A stretch of 34,938 bases of DNA from Nostoc sp. GT001 (GTDB lineage: Bacteria; Cyanobacteriota; Cyanobacteriia; Cyanobacteriales; Nostocaceae): NCBI RefSeq assembly GCF_030382115.1, contig NZ_JAUDRJ010000003.1, positions 6,056,203 through 6,091,140 on the forward strand. Reading direction: 5' to 3'. How positions within the stretch are numbered: position 1 is the stretch's first letter; each line of letters opens with the position of its first letter. The position numbers were made by a program, and so were the translations under genes. The notes beneath the pieces are model-generated. The model made no database searches, was not told the DNA's origin, and saw only the letters and a program-made list of their open reading frames with translations. Of this stretch, positions 26,635 through 34,938 are shown in pieces.

Positions 26635-28329
26635 TTATGTACTTGGAGAGTCAGTTGGCGTTACGGGCGTTGGTGTTACTGGCGTTACGGGTGTTGGCGT
26701 TACTGGAGTTACGGGTGTTGGCGTTACTGGAGTTACGGGTGTTGGTGTTACTGGAGTTACGGGTGTTGGATCTATCGGCGTTACAGGTGTTGGATCTGTT
26801 GAGGTTACAGGTGTTGGCGTTACTGGAGTTACGGGTGTTGGCGTTACTGGAGTTACGGGTGTTGGCGTTACTGGAGTTACGGGCGTTGGATCTATCGGCG
26901 TTACGGGAGTTGGATCTGTTGAGGTTACGGGTGTTGGCGTTACTGGAGTTACGGGCGTTGGATCTATCGGCGTTACGGGAGTTGGATCTGTTGAGGTTAC
27001 AGGTGTTGGTGTTACTGGAGTTACGGGCGTTGGATCTATCGGCGTTACAGGTGTTGGATCTGTTGAGGTTACAGGTGTTGGTGTTACTGGAGTTACGGGC
27101 GTTGGATCTATCGGCGTTACGGGTGTTGGATCTGTTGAGGTTACAGGTGTTGGCGTTACTGGAGTTACGGGTGTTGGATCTATCGGCGTTACGGGTGTTG
27201 GATCTGTTGAGGTTACAGGTGTTGGCGTTACTGGAGTTACGGGTGTTGGATCTATCGGCGTTACGGGTGTTGGATCTGTTGAGGTTACAGGTGTTGGCGT
27301 TACTGGAGTTATGGGTGTTGGATCTATCGGCGTTACAGGTATTGGCGTTACTGGAGTTACGGGTGTTGGATCTATCGGCGTTACAGGTGTTGGATCTGTT
27401 GAGGTTACAGATGTTGGTGTTACTGGAGTTACGGGTGTTGGATCTATCGGCGTTACAGGTGTTGTCTTAGCTGGGGTGTCGGGTGTTGTCTTAGCTGGGG
27501 TGTCGGGTGTTGTCTTAGCTGGGGTGTCGGATGTTGTCTGAGTTGAGGTGTCGGATGTTGTCTCAGTTGGGGTGTTGCGTGTAGGAGGTAGATTCATTTC
27601 AAATACTCCCTCACCTTTTATCGGTGGCTGTGCTTCCAAAGCCGCAGCAGTTTCGGCTTGAACACTGGTGATTGCAGGATCGGGTGTAGGCACAGGACTC
27701 TGCCTGTTCAAATCAAGTTCCCGAACCATCTGGCTCGTTTCATAAAAATTTCTGAGATCAAAATCATATAACCTCTGAAATTCGCCTTTAACTATAATCA
27801 CCATTTGTCCTGCTTCCAACACCTGAGTTTGAGAAGCTTTCTTGTTAGAAACTTCAATACCGCTATTTGTCAGCGCACCTACAATCGTGGTGTCTGTTTG
27901 TGGGTCGTAGCGTACAAATAATGCTGAACCACGAATTGCTGCTGCTGCATTTGGTGTTTGTATACGTGTTTGTCCCTTTCCTGGTGGGATGAGCAACAAC
28001 ACAGTCCCATTTGTCAGTTTAAAGTCACGAGTCTTCGGCAAAAATTGAAATAACGCCTGTTCTCCAACTCGTGCCAAAGAGCCATCATTAAAACGCAAAT
28101 CTGCTAGAGAAGCTCGACCAGTTGACAACCCGTCCCCAGGGGTCATTGCATCTAATTTGCGTGCAGGACGTTTCTTCAATTTATCTTTGGGTATCAGTTG
28201 TACGATGTTGCGGAGGTTCTGAATCTCTGCTCGCGTTAGAGGAGTTATAGCACTTACCCGATTTGGCAGAGGAAGTACTATAAGTCCCCATAAACCAATC
28301 ACTAATAATGGAAACGATTTATAAAACAT
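26635..28329 (-). CDS. FecR-domain protein with Thr/Pro-rich tandem-repeat tail
   Basis: A 564-residue secreted protein with an N-terminal signal peptide (hydrophobic [14 protein letters not shown]; cleavage near VSA at about 27). Residues about 40-200 match a FecR domain: a [20 protein letters not shown] strand pair, [11 protein letters not shown] and [16 protein letters not shown], the conserved core with AAIRG. Residues about 265-560 are a low-complexity tail: 24-residue units of the type [16 protein letters not shown] plus three KTTPDTPA units. FecR proteins sense or transmit envelope signals, but free-standing periplasmic versions of unknown role are common in cyanobacteria, so a sensor role is not implied. 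The tail may be an extended spacer. It is divergent from the beta-barrel gene. Confidence 0.82.
   Translation of the reverse strand: MFYKSFPLLVIGLWGLIVLPLPNRVSAITPLTRAEIQNLRNIVQLIPKDKLKKRPARKLDAMTPGDGLSTGRASLADLRFNDGSLARVGEQALFQFLPKTRDFKLTNGTVLLLIPPGKGQTRIQTPNAAAAIRGSALFVRYDPQTDTTIVGALTNSGIEVSNKKASQTQVLEAGQMVIIVKGEFQRLYDFDLRNFYETSQMVRELDLNRQSPVPTPDPAITSVQAETAAALEAQPPIKGEGVFEMNLPPTRNTPTETTSDTSTQTTSDTPAKTTPDTPAKTTPDTPAKTTPVTPIDPTPVTPVTPTSVTSTDPTPVTPIDPTPVTPVTPIPVTPIDPTPITPVTPTPVTSTDPTPVTPIDPTPVTPVTPTPVTSTDPTPVTPIDPTPVTPVTPTPVTSTDPTPVTPIDPTPVTPVTPTPVTSTDPTPVTPIDPTPVTPVTPTPVTSTDPTPVTPIDPTPVTPVTPTPVTSTDPTPVTPIDPTPVTPVTPTPVTPVTPTPVTPVTPTPVTSTDPTPVTPIDPTPVTPVTPTPVTPVTPTPVTPVTPTPVTPVTPTPVTPTDSPST
26655..27540. 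repeat. 72-bp tandem repeat array in the FecR-like gene
   Basis: GAGGTTAC occurs at 26801, 26921, 26993, 27065, 27137, 27209, 27281 and 27401: five steps of exactly 72 bp in the middle and a 120-bp step (72+48) at each end. Copies are nearly identical. A 24-bp unit (TGTCTTAGCTGGGGTGTCGG) repeats three times at about 27462-27535. Confidence 0.92.
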
Positions 28330-28977
28330 AGGTTGAAAAAATTTTGACCTTCAATTAATATCACAAAAATTAAAGTTTAAGCTAATGCTAATTGTTGTAA
28401 GAGTTTTTTTAGATAAATTAGTTTAAATTTTAATTTAGATTTAATGCATTAAATCAAACAAGAGACTCATATTTTATTTTTGAAAAAACTCAGTACACAT
28501 CTATTATTTTTTTCGTATTTACATGTTCCTTATCTATACAAGCCAGTTCATGAATCAAATTGGATTACTATATGTATCTAGTTGATTTAAGTTTTCCTTC
28601 AGAAAATGAAATTGTATGCAATAAAGTCTGTGGGAGATTGAAAAGTTAGTATTTGATATAAAAAATTAAACGAGAAGCACCTTACATATAATCCTTTATA
28701 ATCAGTTCAGTCAGGGGGTCATTAATTATAGGGGGCAATAACTTGCTAAGATTTGTTGTGAAATTACCCACTTGCTGTATTTCACTAAAATTTAAGCAGT
28801 AATTTTATCGGAGCATCTCAGTTGTTCAAAAAAATCTGGGAAAAATCCGAAAAGCAATAATTTTAGTTTGTAGTTTCAGTATATACCTACAAAGCTTAAA
28901 ATAGATGCAATCAACTGTATCTTTGTAGTCGGAACTTCCGATACAGCTTGTGGGTCTACATTTGCCAAACGCAATCA
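28330..28977. other. AT-rich divergent region between the FecR-like and beta-barrel genes
   Basis: No gene seen. It is the presumed promoter region of both genes. GGGGGTCATTAATTATAGGG near 28715 is a short imperfect direct repeat of the G-runs. No clear operator could be identified. Confidence 0.5.
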
Positions 28978-30294
28978 ATGCGATCTAACCAGATGCGACT
29001 CAATAACTGGAAAAATTTGTTTTTTTGTATTTTGTTAACGTCCAGTGGTGGAAGCTGGTGTTGCATTAGAGTGGATGCGGCAGAATTTGCAATTACAGAT
29101 GTTTTGCATACTAGTAATTTAGCAACTACACAGGTAACTCATGAGCAGTTATGTCATAAGTTGGAGCAAAAAGCAATTAACTCTTTTTGCAAGCTGTCAA
29201 GTGAGTTACATACTTTAGACTCTCGGATGCCGTTAAATCTGGCACAGCAAATACCAGAAACGACTCAAATCCCAGATCAAACCGAAGAACCTATAGATAC
29301 TCAAAAGCAAAATGACCCGCCACAGCTAGAATCGCAGCCAAATAATTTGCCCATATCTCCTTCAGACTCAAAGGAGCAACTATTAAATTTACCTGAGAGA
29401 GAGTATTCTCAAAGGCGAGAGAGGTTGATAGAACTACTACGATCGCCAAAACTACCATTTGAATCTAATAGCGATCGCGAATTGGGGTTACGGGTGCGGT
29501 TACGGCCCCTAGAACAACAGCTACCACCACCGACAGAACAACCTGTACCTCAGTTTAAACCTATCGGCTATCTACAAGGACGTGTCGGCTACTTCCAAAC
29601 GAATAACATATTTTCCTCAAATGATAGTCCTATAGAAGATGGTTTAATTATTTCTGGACTGACACTAGCCTCTACATATTTCCCTTTGGGATCTAAAACT
29701 TTTTTAAATGGCTCAATTGATGGCAATCTGATTCGTTATATAAATCAGTCAGAATATAATTACAACCAGGTGAGATTCAATCTCAGTATTTACCAGCAGC
29801 TATCCCAACGAATGTTTGGAGAAATCAGTTGGAGCAATCAACAGTTATTTTATGCCAACAGCAGCAATCGTTTGGATAGCTTCAAAGCAGGCGATCGCTT
29901 TTTAAATGAAAATTCCTTACAACTGTCTTTGGGACGGCGAGATCCCTTAACTTCAAGATTAACCCTAGATAGCTTCTACGAATTGAGTGTAAATTTTGCT
30001 GACCCCCAAAGTCGTAATCGGATAATCAATTCCTTTTGGGTGTCTCTGAACTACTACTTACAAAAGCCTCTTCAGGTTGGTATTGGCTACCAGATGTACT
30101 TATCAGACTTTACACAGCGCGATCGAGAAGACGAATTTTATCGGCTATTCGGACACTTAAATTACCGAATATCCGACACTATTAATATGAATGTCCAAGC
30201 TGGAGTGACTTTAGGTAGTTCAACCGCCGAAAACATTGATTTTGATGGCTGGTTCTTCACTATTAATTACGGTTTGCAATTAGGTCGGTTTTGA
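28978..30294 (+). CDS. Predicted outer-membrane beta-barrel protein
   Basis: A 438-residue protein. A signal peptide (NLFFCILLTSSGGSW...VDAAE, cleavage near residue 34) precedes a polar, Pro/Gln-rich segment to about residue 190. The rest is alternating strands: FKPIGYLQGRVGYFQ, LTLASTYFPLGSKTFLNGS, VRFNLSIYQQLSQRMFGEIS, DSFYELSVNFADP and WFFTINYGLQLGRF. The final Phe and strand-like C-terminus fit outer-membrane proteins. Its family is not recognised; I cannot say whether it is a pore or an anchor. I chose ATG 28978 over the upstream TTG 28948; ATG 28993 is also possible. It is divergent from the FecR-domain gene. Confidence 0.75.
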   Translation: MRSNQMRLNNWKNLFFCILLTSSGGSWCCIRVDAAEFAITDVLHTSNLATTQVTHEQLCHKLEQKAINSFCKLSSELHTLDSRMPLNLAQQIPETTQIPDQTEEPIDTQKQNDPPQLESQPNNLPISPSDSKEQLLNLPEREYSQRRERLIELLRSPKLPFESNSDRELGLRVRLRPLEQQLPPPTEQPVPQFKPIGYLQGRVGYFQTNNIFSSNDSPIEDGLIISGLTLASTYFPLGSKTFLNGSIDGNLIRYINQSEYNYNQVRFNLSIYQQLSQRMFGEISWSNQQLFYANSSNRLDSFKAGDRFLNENSLQLSLGRRDPLTSRLTLDSFYELSVNFADPQSRNRIINSFWVSLNYYLQKPLQVGIGYQMYLSDFTQRDREDEFYRLFGHLNYRISDTINMNVQAGVTLGSSTAENIDFDGWFFTINYGLQLGRF

Positions 30295-30350
30295 GAAGAG
30301 TTAGGAGTTTGGAGTTTTAATTTTTAACTTCTCACTCCTAACTCCTAACT
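30293..30350. repeat. AGGAGTT inverted repeat between the barrel and sulfurtransferase genes
   Basis: AGAGTTAGGAGTTTGGAG on the left pairs with CTCACTCCTAACTCCTAACT on the right, across about 12 AT-rich bases. The restored stop of the sulfurtransferase falls at its edge (30349-30351). Confidence 0.7.
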
Positions 30351-30400
30351 ATAAATAGGAAATCCAATCACTCCAGCTACCAGCATAAAGTTTACCCTTG

Positions 30401-31171
30401 CTAATACCTAGCTAATTCTAAAGAAAGTAAATTCACACAAGCAGTAACGCCAGAACCGCAATATACCAATATTTCTTCCGCTGTTTCTAGCTTTTCCCAC
30501 CGACGGCGTTGTTCTTCTTGAGGAATTAGGTAGCCGGAAGAGTCTGTAACTTCTTGCCAGGGATAGTTGACTGCACCGGGAATATGTCCAGCAATTCGAT
30601 CGATTGGCTCTCGTTCGCCTCGGTAGCGATCGCTCTCTCTTGAATCTACCAGTACTACCTCGTGGCTATCTTTCCGGCTTTTCACCGCTGTAATATCTAC
30701 CACCTTTTCTGTTTGTACTTGAGGGACAAACGTACCCATTCGGGGGGAAGGAATAATATGTGTAACAGAATATCCAGCTTTTTGCCATCCAGTCAAGCCG
30801 CCATCCAGCACTGCTACTTGCTCGTGTCCTAGATAGCGCAACAGCCACCAGAGACGAGCTGCAAAAGCAAAGCCCGAATCATCATAAGCTACAACTAAAC
30901 TTTTTTGATAATTTACCCCAATCGCTGCCAATTTGTTAGCTATATGATTAGGGTTAGGTAGAGGATGTCTTCCGCCATGCTTACCCACTGGACTGGAAAG
31001 ATCCTGATTCAAATCTAAGTAATATGACCCCTCTATATGACTCGTTTGATACTGTTGTTGTCCTAGTTGTGGATCGGTTAAAGAAAAGCGACAATCCACA
31101 ATAACAACTTGTGGATCTTCTAGATGTTCAAACAGCCAAGCTGGCGAAACAACAAATTGGGGATTGGGCAT
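30401..31171 (-). CDS. Sulfurtransferase (rhodanese-type), C-terminal frameshift
   Basis: A two-domain sulfurtransferase: VVIVDCRFSLTDP and YQTSHIEGSYYLDL in the first rhodanese domain, EVVLVDSRESDRYRG and IPGAVNYPWQE in the second, and VYCGSGVTACVN as the active-site loop with its Cys. The CGSGVTA type is usual for 3-mercaptopyruvate sulfurtransferases, so sulfur from mercaptopyruvate or thiosulfate is the likely donor. The frame ends at 30401 after SLELARY, but the adjacent frame reads GISKGKLYAGSWSDW and ISYL and stops at 30349, exactly the expected family ending. So one extra base near 30406-30412 changes the last 18 codons or so. The active site is intact. Confidence 0.9.
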   Translation of the reverse strand: MPNPQFVVSPAWLFEHLEDPQVVIVDCRFSLTDPQLGQQQYQTSHIEGSYYLDLNQDLSSPVGKHGGRHPLPNPNHIANKLAAIGVNYQKSLVVAYDDSGFAFAARLWWLLRYLGHEQVAVLDGGLTGWQKAGYSVTHIIPSPRMGTFVPQVQTEKVVDITAVKSRKDSHEVVLVDSRESDRYRGEREPIDRIAGHIPGAVNYPWQEVTDSSGYLIPQEEQRRRWEKLETAEEILVYCGSGVTACVNLLSLELARY

Positions 31172-31197
31172 TAGTCATTATTTAGTTTTTTTGTAAG

Positions 31198-32121
31198 ATG
31201 TCAGACTTAGAGAATTTTACACCTAAGTTAACAGCAGATGGTTCTTTCACCTTTGTCTCTCAAGAGTTTGGTGAATCCTTTCACAGCCATTATGGAGCTA
31301 TGCAGGAAAGTTTTTGTAAGTTTGTGGAACCTACTCAACTGGCTACAGCAGCGCAAAAACCGATCTTGCGACTATTGGATGTTTGTTATGGTCTAGGATA
31401 TAACACAGCCGCTGCTTTGCAAACAATTTGGGCAGTCAATCCTAGTTGTTGTGTTGAAGTAATTGGTTTAGAACTGAATCCAGCAGTGCCACAAGCGGCG
31501 ATCGCTCATCAGTTGTTCGACAATTGGAACTCTAACTATATTAAAATTTTGAAACAGCTAGCTTTTGAGCATCAAGTGCAAACACCTTGCTTGAAAGCGA
31601 AGCTACTAATTGGCGATGCTAGAACTACAATCGCGTTAGTACGTCAGTCAGGTTTCTGGGCAGATGCAATTTTCCTCGATCCTTTTTCACCACCACAGTG
31701 TCCTCAATTATGGACTGTTGAATTTATTAAACAGTTGTCATTGTGTTTACACCCAGATGGTTTATTAGCCACTTATTCTTGTGCTGCTGCTGTACGCACA
31801 GCACTTCTGTCTGCTGGCTTGGTGATAGGTTCTACCCCACCCGTAGGAAGGCGATCGCCTGGTACCGTGGCAACACATTCTCAAAATTCTGAGTCTAAAA
31901 ACCACTTCCCACTCACTACCCTCTCAGAAGTCGAAAAAGAACACTTGCTAACTCGTGCTGCTATTCCCTATCGCGATTCTCAAATGAGCGATCCAACCGA
32001 AGTAATAATCATGCGGCGACAACAAGAGCAACAAACTTCTTGCCTAGAACCTGCCTCTCATTGGCGAAAAAGGTGGCTATTGCGAACACAAGGCAGGGAT
32101 TTTATGGGAAGTAGTTTGTAG
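31198..32121 (+). CDS. MnmC/MnmD-like tRNA wobble-uridine methyltransferase
   Basis: A 307-residue protein of the MnmC N-terminal/DUF752 type. LTADGSFTFVSQEFGESFHS opens the family. LLDVCYGLGYNTAAAL (about residues 60-75) is the SAM-binding motif, EVIGLELNP the acidic strand end and DAIFLDPFSPP the catalytic DPFSPP. Such enzymes methylate the aminomethyl group on U34 of certain tRNAs. It lacks the FAD-binding oxidase half of the enterobacterial two-domain MnmC, so it is the stand-alone methyltransferase. It is divergent from the sulfurtransferase, with only 26 nt between start codons, so promoters must overlap. Confidence 0.86.
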   Translation: MSDLENFTPKLTADGSFTFVSQEFGESFHSHYGAMQESFCKFVEPTQLATAAQKPILRLLDVCYGLGYNTAAALQTIWAVNPSCCVEVIGLELNPAVPQAAIAHQLFDNWNSNYIKILKQLAFEHQVQTPCLKAKLLIGDARTTIALVRQSGFWADAIFLDPFSPPQCPQLWTVEFIKQLSLCLHPDGLLATYSCAAAVRTALLSAGLVIGSTPPVGRRSPGTVATHSQNSESKNHFPLTTLSEVEKEHLLTRAAIPYRDSQMSDPTEVIIMRRQQEQQTSCLEPASHWRKRWLLRTQGRDFMGSSL

Positions 32122-32244
32122 TTTGATTGCAATATCATACAATATGCTATGCCTATGAACTGCAAGCCTAATTCAACGAGTTTTTACGAGCCACATAGCT
32201 TATCTATATGTTAGTATTCAATATCACATGCTCCTTAACAGTAC

Positions 32245-32568
32245 TTGAGTATTGCTATAACTGAAGTAAAAACATTTATATCTAATGATTACTATAAAGA
32301 CTTGAAACTCAAAATTCGATATCTCGATATAAAGCAGTCAATTTTAACGCTTTCTGATGCCACAATGCTAAAAAATCTCCGTAAAAAACCTGATTTAACA
32401 TTTGTGAGAATTTATCATACTGGAATTAGAAGCAAAAAATTTGACAACAAGATACACCTTGTTCGTACCATAAAGGATACATGCTGCGAAAAATTGAGAT
32501 CAGATCGGCAGCTTGACATCATGCATAATTCCTATGGAAACTCTGGCTCAGATACAGTCGAGTCTTAA
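32245..32568 (+). CDS. Hypothetical small protein, doubtful
   Basis: A 107-codon frame from TTG with no recognisable domain and no good ribosome binding site. The product is basic and mixed (KIRYLDIKQSILTLSDA, then a Lys-rich middle). It lies 54 nt before the HD-GYP regulator on the same strand. It may be an unused frame; I give it only because of its length in an otherwise empty gap. Confidence 0.25.
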   Translation: MSIAITEVKTFISNDYYKDLKLKIRYLDIKQSILTLSDATMLKNLRKKPDLTFVRIYHTGIRSKKFDNKIHLVRTIKDTCCEKLRSDRQLDIMHNSYGNSGSDTVES

Positions 32569-32622
32569 ATTGGTTTTTAAAATCTGACACTGTTAACTTG
32601 TGCAAAAACTTGGAGTGCCTTT

Positions 32623-33867
32623 GTGATTCAATGGAAATCCAACCATACAGGCTTTACAGAAACAATTGTTAATGGGTCAAACCCCATTAGCACAGTTAAG
32701 AGTATCGTTTCAAATCATGCCGTGGAATCGCAAAATGCGGAGGGTTATTCTTTAGGCTTATCTCAAGGAGACCTTATGCTTGAAGATCGGCAAGCAATGT
32801 CTTCTTGGATAAAATCTGATGTTAATTGTGATGATGATTCATTGGTCTCTAGAACACTACAAGCCAAAGGTTCTAAAGTGAATGGGTTTGATTTAGATCC
32901 GCCGAAGGTTTTAGTTGTTGACGATCATGCCGCCAGTCGGATGACTGCTGTTGCCCTCTTGGGGATGGAAGGATACGAAGTGATTGAGGCGGACAGTGGT
33001 TCTATTGTTGTGGGATTGGTAACTCAAAAACAACCAGATTTGATTTTGCTGGATGTAATGATGCCAGGAATGGATGGATTTCAAGTGTGCCAATTGCTTA
33101 AACAGGATGAGCAGACTAGGCTAATCCCAGTAATTTTTATTACAGCATTAAATGACAGGCGATCGCGCATTCGGGGAATTGAAGTTGGGGCAGATGATTT
33201 TCTCACCAAACCATTCGATCGGGTAGAACTAGCAGCGCGTGTAAAGTCCTTAGTGCGGCAGAAGCGTCTGAACGAAGATTTAGACCATGCCGAACAAGTA
33301 CTGTTTTCCATTGCCATGTCTATTGAAAGTCGCGATCCTAATACGGGCAATCATTGCGAACGTCTAGTAAAACTGGGACAAGTTTTTGGTGAATACCTCA
33401 ACCTCTCACGCTATCAAATTCGAGATTTGATGTGGGGTGGTTATCTCCACGATATCGGAAAGGTAGGTATTCCCGATGCTGTGCTGCTAAAAAAAGGCAA
33501 ACTCACCCCCGAAGATTGGCAAATTATGCAGCAGCACGTTTTGATTGGAGAAAAAATCTGCCAACCACTACGGAGTATGCGGGGTGTAATTCCGATTATT
33601 CGTCATCACCACGAACGTTGGGATGGCTCAGGCTACCCCGATCGACTCAAAGGGGATGATATTCCCTACCTAGCGCAAGTATTTCAGTTAATTGATATTT
33701 ACGATGCCTTAACCAGCGAACGACCTTACAAAAGAGCTTTTACTTCAGCAGAAGCACTTTTAGTGATGCAAGAAGAAACTGATTCTGGTTGGCGTAACCC
33801 CAAACTAATGCGGCAGTTTGCAGAGTTTATTTGCTTTTGTCAGAAAAAAGGGAAGAGTGGGGAATAG
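32623..33867 (+). CDS. Response regulator with HD-GYP domain
   Basis: A 414-residue protein with three parts: a unique polar N-terminus (1-92), a receiver domain (about 94-210: VLVVDDH, phosphoacceptor Asp144 in LLDVMMP, Lys196 in TKPF) and an HD-GYP domain (about 224-400: HDIGKVGIP with His276/Asp277, and HHHERWDGSGYPD at 328-340). The HD-GYP residues are complete, so it should hydrolyse cyclic di-GMP to linear pGpG or GMP when switched by phosphorylation. The cognate kinase is not adjacent. The start is GTG; an ATG at 32776 could also serve, which would shorten the N-terminal part. Confidence 0.92.
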   Translation: MIQWKSNHTGFTETIVNGSNPISTVKSIVSNHAVESQNAEGYSLGLSQGDLMLEDRQAMSSWIKSDVNCDDDSLVSRTLQAKGSKVNGFDLDPPKVLVVDDHAASRMTAVALLGMEGYEVIEADSGSIVVGLVTQKQPDLILLDVMMPGMDGFQVCQLLKQDEQTRLIPVIFITALNDRRSRIRGIEVGADDFLTKPFDRVELAARVKSLVRQKRLNEDLDHAEQVLFSIAMSIESRDPNTGNHCERLVKLGQVFGEYLNLSRYQIRDLMWGGYLHDIGKVGIPDAVLLKKGKLTPEDWQIMQQHVLIGEKICQPLRSMRGVIPIIRHHHERWDGSGYPDRLKGDDIPYLAQVFQLIDIYDALTSERPYKRAFTSAEALLVMQEETDSGWRNPKLMRQFAEFICFCQKKGKSGE

Positions 33868-34069
33868 GGAGTAATGATTTGTAGCTGCTGTAATAAACGC
33901 TAATTGGTATTACGATCATCTCTGCTTTTGAGGAGTAAAGTTATACCGACTCCTTAATTCCGACTCCTTTAATATTTTCAGTCTTCTATAATTAGCTGGT
34001 ATGATTTGAGCCGAGATTTTAAAGTACCAACAGCATTAATCACATTTCACTGATAGCTGATAGCTAATT

Positions 34070-34938
34070 ATGGTAGTTGTAGCAATTCTAGCGGCGGGAC
34101 GCGGCACACGGATGAAATCACGCTTACCCAAGGTTTTACATTCTTTAGGTGGGCGATCGCTAGTAGAGAGAGTTCTCGAAAGTGTAGAACCACTTTCGCC
34201 CTCACGGCGAATCGTGATTGTGGGATATCAATCCGAGGAAGTGCAAGCCGCCATGCATTCAATCCCCAGTTTGGAGTTTGTCGAACAGACTGTGCAATTG
34301 GGTACAGGTCATGCTATCCAGCAATTACTTCCTCACTTGGAAAATTACACTGGAGATTTGCTGGTACTTAACGGCGATTTACCGTTAATACGCAGCGAAA
34401 CTCTTAAGCAGATGTTACAAACTCACGTCCAAAATCAAAACTCTGCCACTATTCTCACCTCGCACCTACCTGATCCCACAGGCTATGGGCGCGTTTTTTG
34501 TAACGATGAAAATATTGTGCAAGAAATGGTCGAACACAAGGATTGTACTGCTGTTCAAAGAAAAAATCAGCGGATTAACGCTGGAGTTTACTGCTTTCGC
34601 TGGCCAGATTTGGCAAAGGTGCTTCCCCACCTCCAGGCAAACAATGCTCAAAAAGAATACTATCTTACCGATGCTGTGACTCAGGTGGGACAAGTTATGG
34701 CAGTGGATGTGGAAGATTACCAAGAAATTCTCGGCATCAACGATCGCTTGCAACTGGCAACAGCATACGAAATTTTGCAAAAACGAGTCAAGGAAAAATG
34801 GATGCTGGCGGGTGTCACCCTCATCGACCCCACAAGCATCACCATTGATGAAACAGTGGAATTGCAGCCAGATGTAATTATTGAACCCCAAACTCACCTG
34901 CGGGGAAATACGGTAATCCAAGCAGGAAGTCACATTGG
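34070..34938 (+). CDS. glmU: GlmU, 5' part (cut by window end)
   Basis: The frame is open to the window end (about 289 codons seen). [20 protein letters not shown] is the nucleotidyltransferase signature with the UTP loop, followed by VLNGDLPLI with the metal-binding Asp. The linker and first left-handed helix repeats ([14 protein letters not shown]) are present. GlmU makes UDP-GlcNAc: uridyl transfer in the N-terminal half, acetylation of glucosamine-1-phosphate in the C-terminal half. The acetyltransferase part lies beyond the window. The start ATG at 34070 matches the family's beginning. No close neighbour shares its pathway. Confidence 0.94.
   Translation, partial: MVVVAILAAGRGTRMKSRLPKVLHSLGGRSLVERVLESVEPLSPSRRIVIVGYQSEEVQAAMHSIPSLEFVEQTVQLGTGHAIQQLLPHLENYTGDLLVLNGDLPLIRSETLKQMLQTHVQNQNSATILTSHLPDPTGYGRVFCNDENIVQEMVEHKDCTAVQRKNQRINAGVYCFRWPDLAKVLPHLQANNAQKEYYLTDAVTQVGQVMAVDVEDYQEILGINDRLQLATAYEILQKRVKEKWMLAGVTLIDPTSITIDETVELQPDVIIEPQTHLRGNTVIQAGSHI

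Noticed and set aside
26655..27540. CRISPR-like regular spacing
   Set aside because: The repeats have no unique spacers; the units are contiguous and coding.
26576..27541. Long plus-strand frames (321 and 277 codons) rich in Val-Thr-Gly or Leu-Arg
   Set aside because: They are the complement of the Thr/Pro repeat of the FecR-like gene. The 72-bp unit length is a multiple of three, so all frames stay open without coding meaning.

Overview
The window looks like the chromosome of a filamentous, probably heterocyst-forming cyanobacterium of the Nostoc/Anabaena type. This rests on many GCGATCGC (HIP1) octamers, the typical dispersed intergenic repeats (AGGAGTT/AACTCCT arms, AGTCATT tracts, GC-rich hairpins), and cyanobacterium-specific genes: a CyaC-type adenylate cyclase, a DUF3038/DUF4335 pair, a ComFB-domain protein, and a DnaK paralogue with an extended tail. 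The genus is an inference from these signs. Most genes are conserved housekeeping or signalling genes on both strands; there is no prophage, CRISPR array or obvious defence island.

Layout. 0-5.2 kb: ComFB-like protein, SIMPL-domain secreted protein, a repeat-rich gap, a glyoxalase/VOC protein, a bestrophin channel, and a convergent M28 peptidase. 5.4-8.7 kb: dnaK-dnaJ chaperone pair. 8.77-10.06 kb: a decayed ISAs1-like insertion sequence with 29-bp terminal inverted repeats. 10.3-12.4 kb: overlapping DUF3038 and DUF4335 genes. 12.7-14.9 kb: apt, an oligopeptide-type ABC permease, and tRNA-Gly(UCC). 14.9-19.7 kb, minus strand: a TonB-like protein and a frameshifted cyaC (REC-GAF-GAF-HisKA-HATPase-REC-cyclase). 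20.7-22.9 kb: a GNAT acetyltransferase and an unrecognised protein with a possible C-terminal helix-turn-helix. 22.9-26.3 kb, minus strand: gor, a YqiA/YcfP-like esterase and hisC. 26.6-30.3 kb: a FecR-domain protein with a large Thr-Pro repeat, divergent from a predicted outer-membrane beta-barrel. 30.3-34.9 kb: a sulfurtransferase with a C-terminal frameshift, an MnmC/MnmD-like methyltransferase, an HD-GYP response regulator and the 5' part of glmU.

Two loose themes recur. Nucleotide second messengers: a ComFB-like protein (a family reported to bind cyclic dinucleotides), a CyaC-type cyclase, and an HD-GYP protein likely to degrade c-di-GMP. Envelope proteins: SIMPL, TonB-like, FecR-like and beta-barrel proteins, two of which carry long repetitive linkers. 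These genes are scattered, so joint action is not shown.

The most noteworthy observations are the single-base frameshift that splits cyaC in its histidine-kinase domain, a 30-codon ORF with a near-perfect ribosome binding site just upstream of cyaC, palindromic repeats inserted in frame in the SIMPL gene, the 72-bp repeat array of the FecR gene, and a composite dispersed repeat present twice. I did not find a convincing new multi-gene system.
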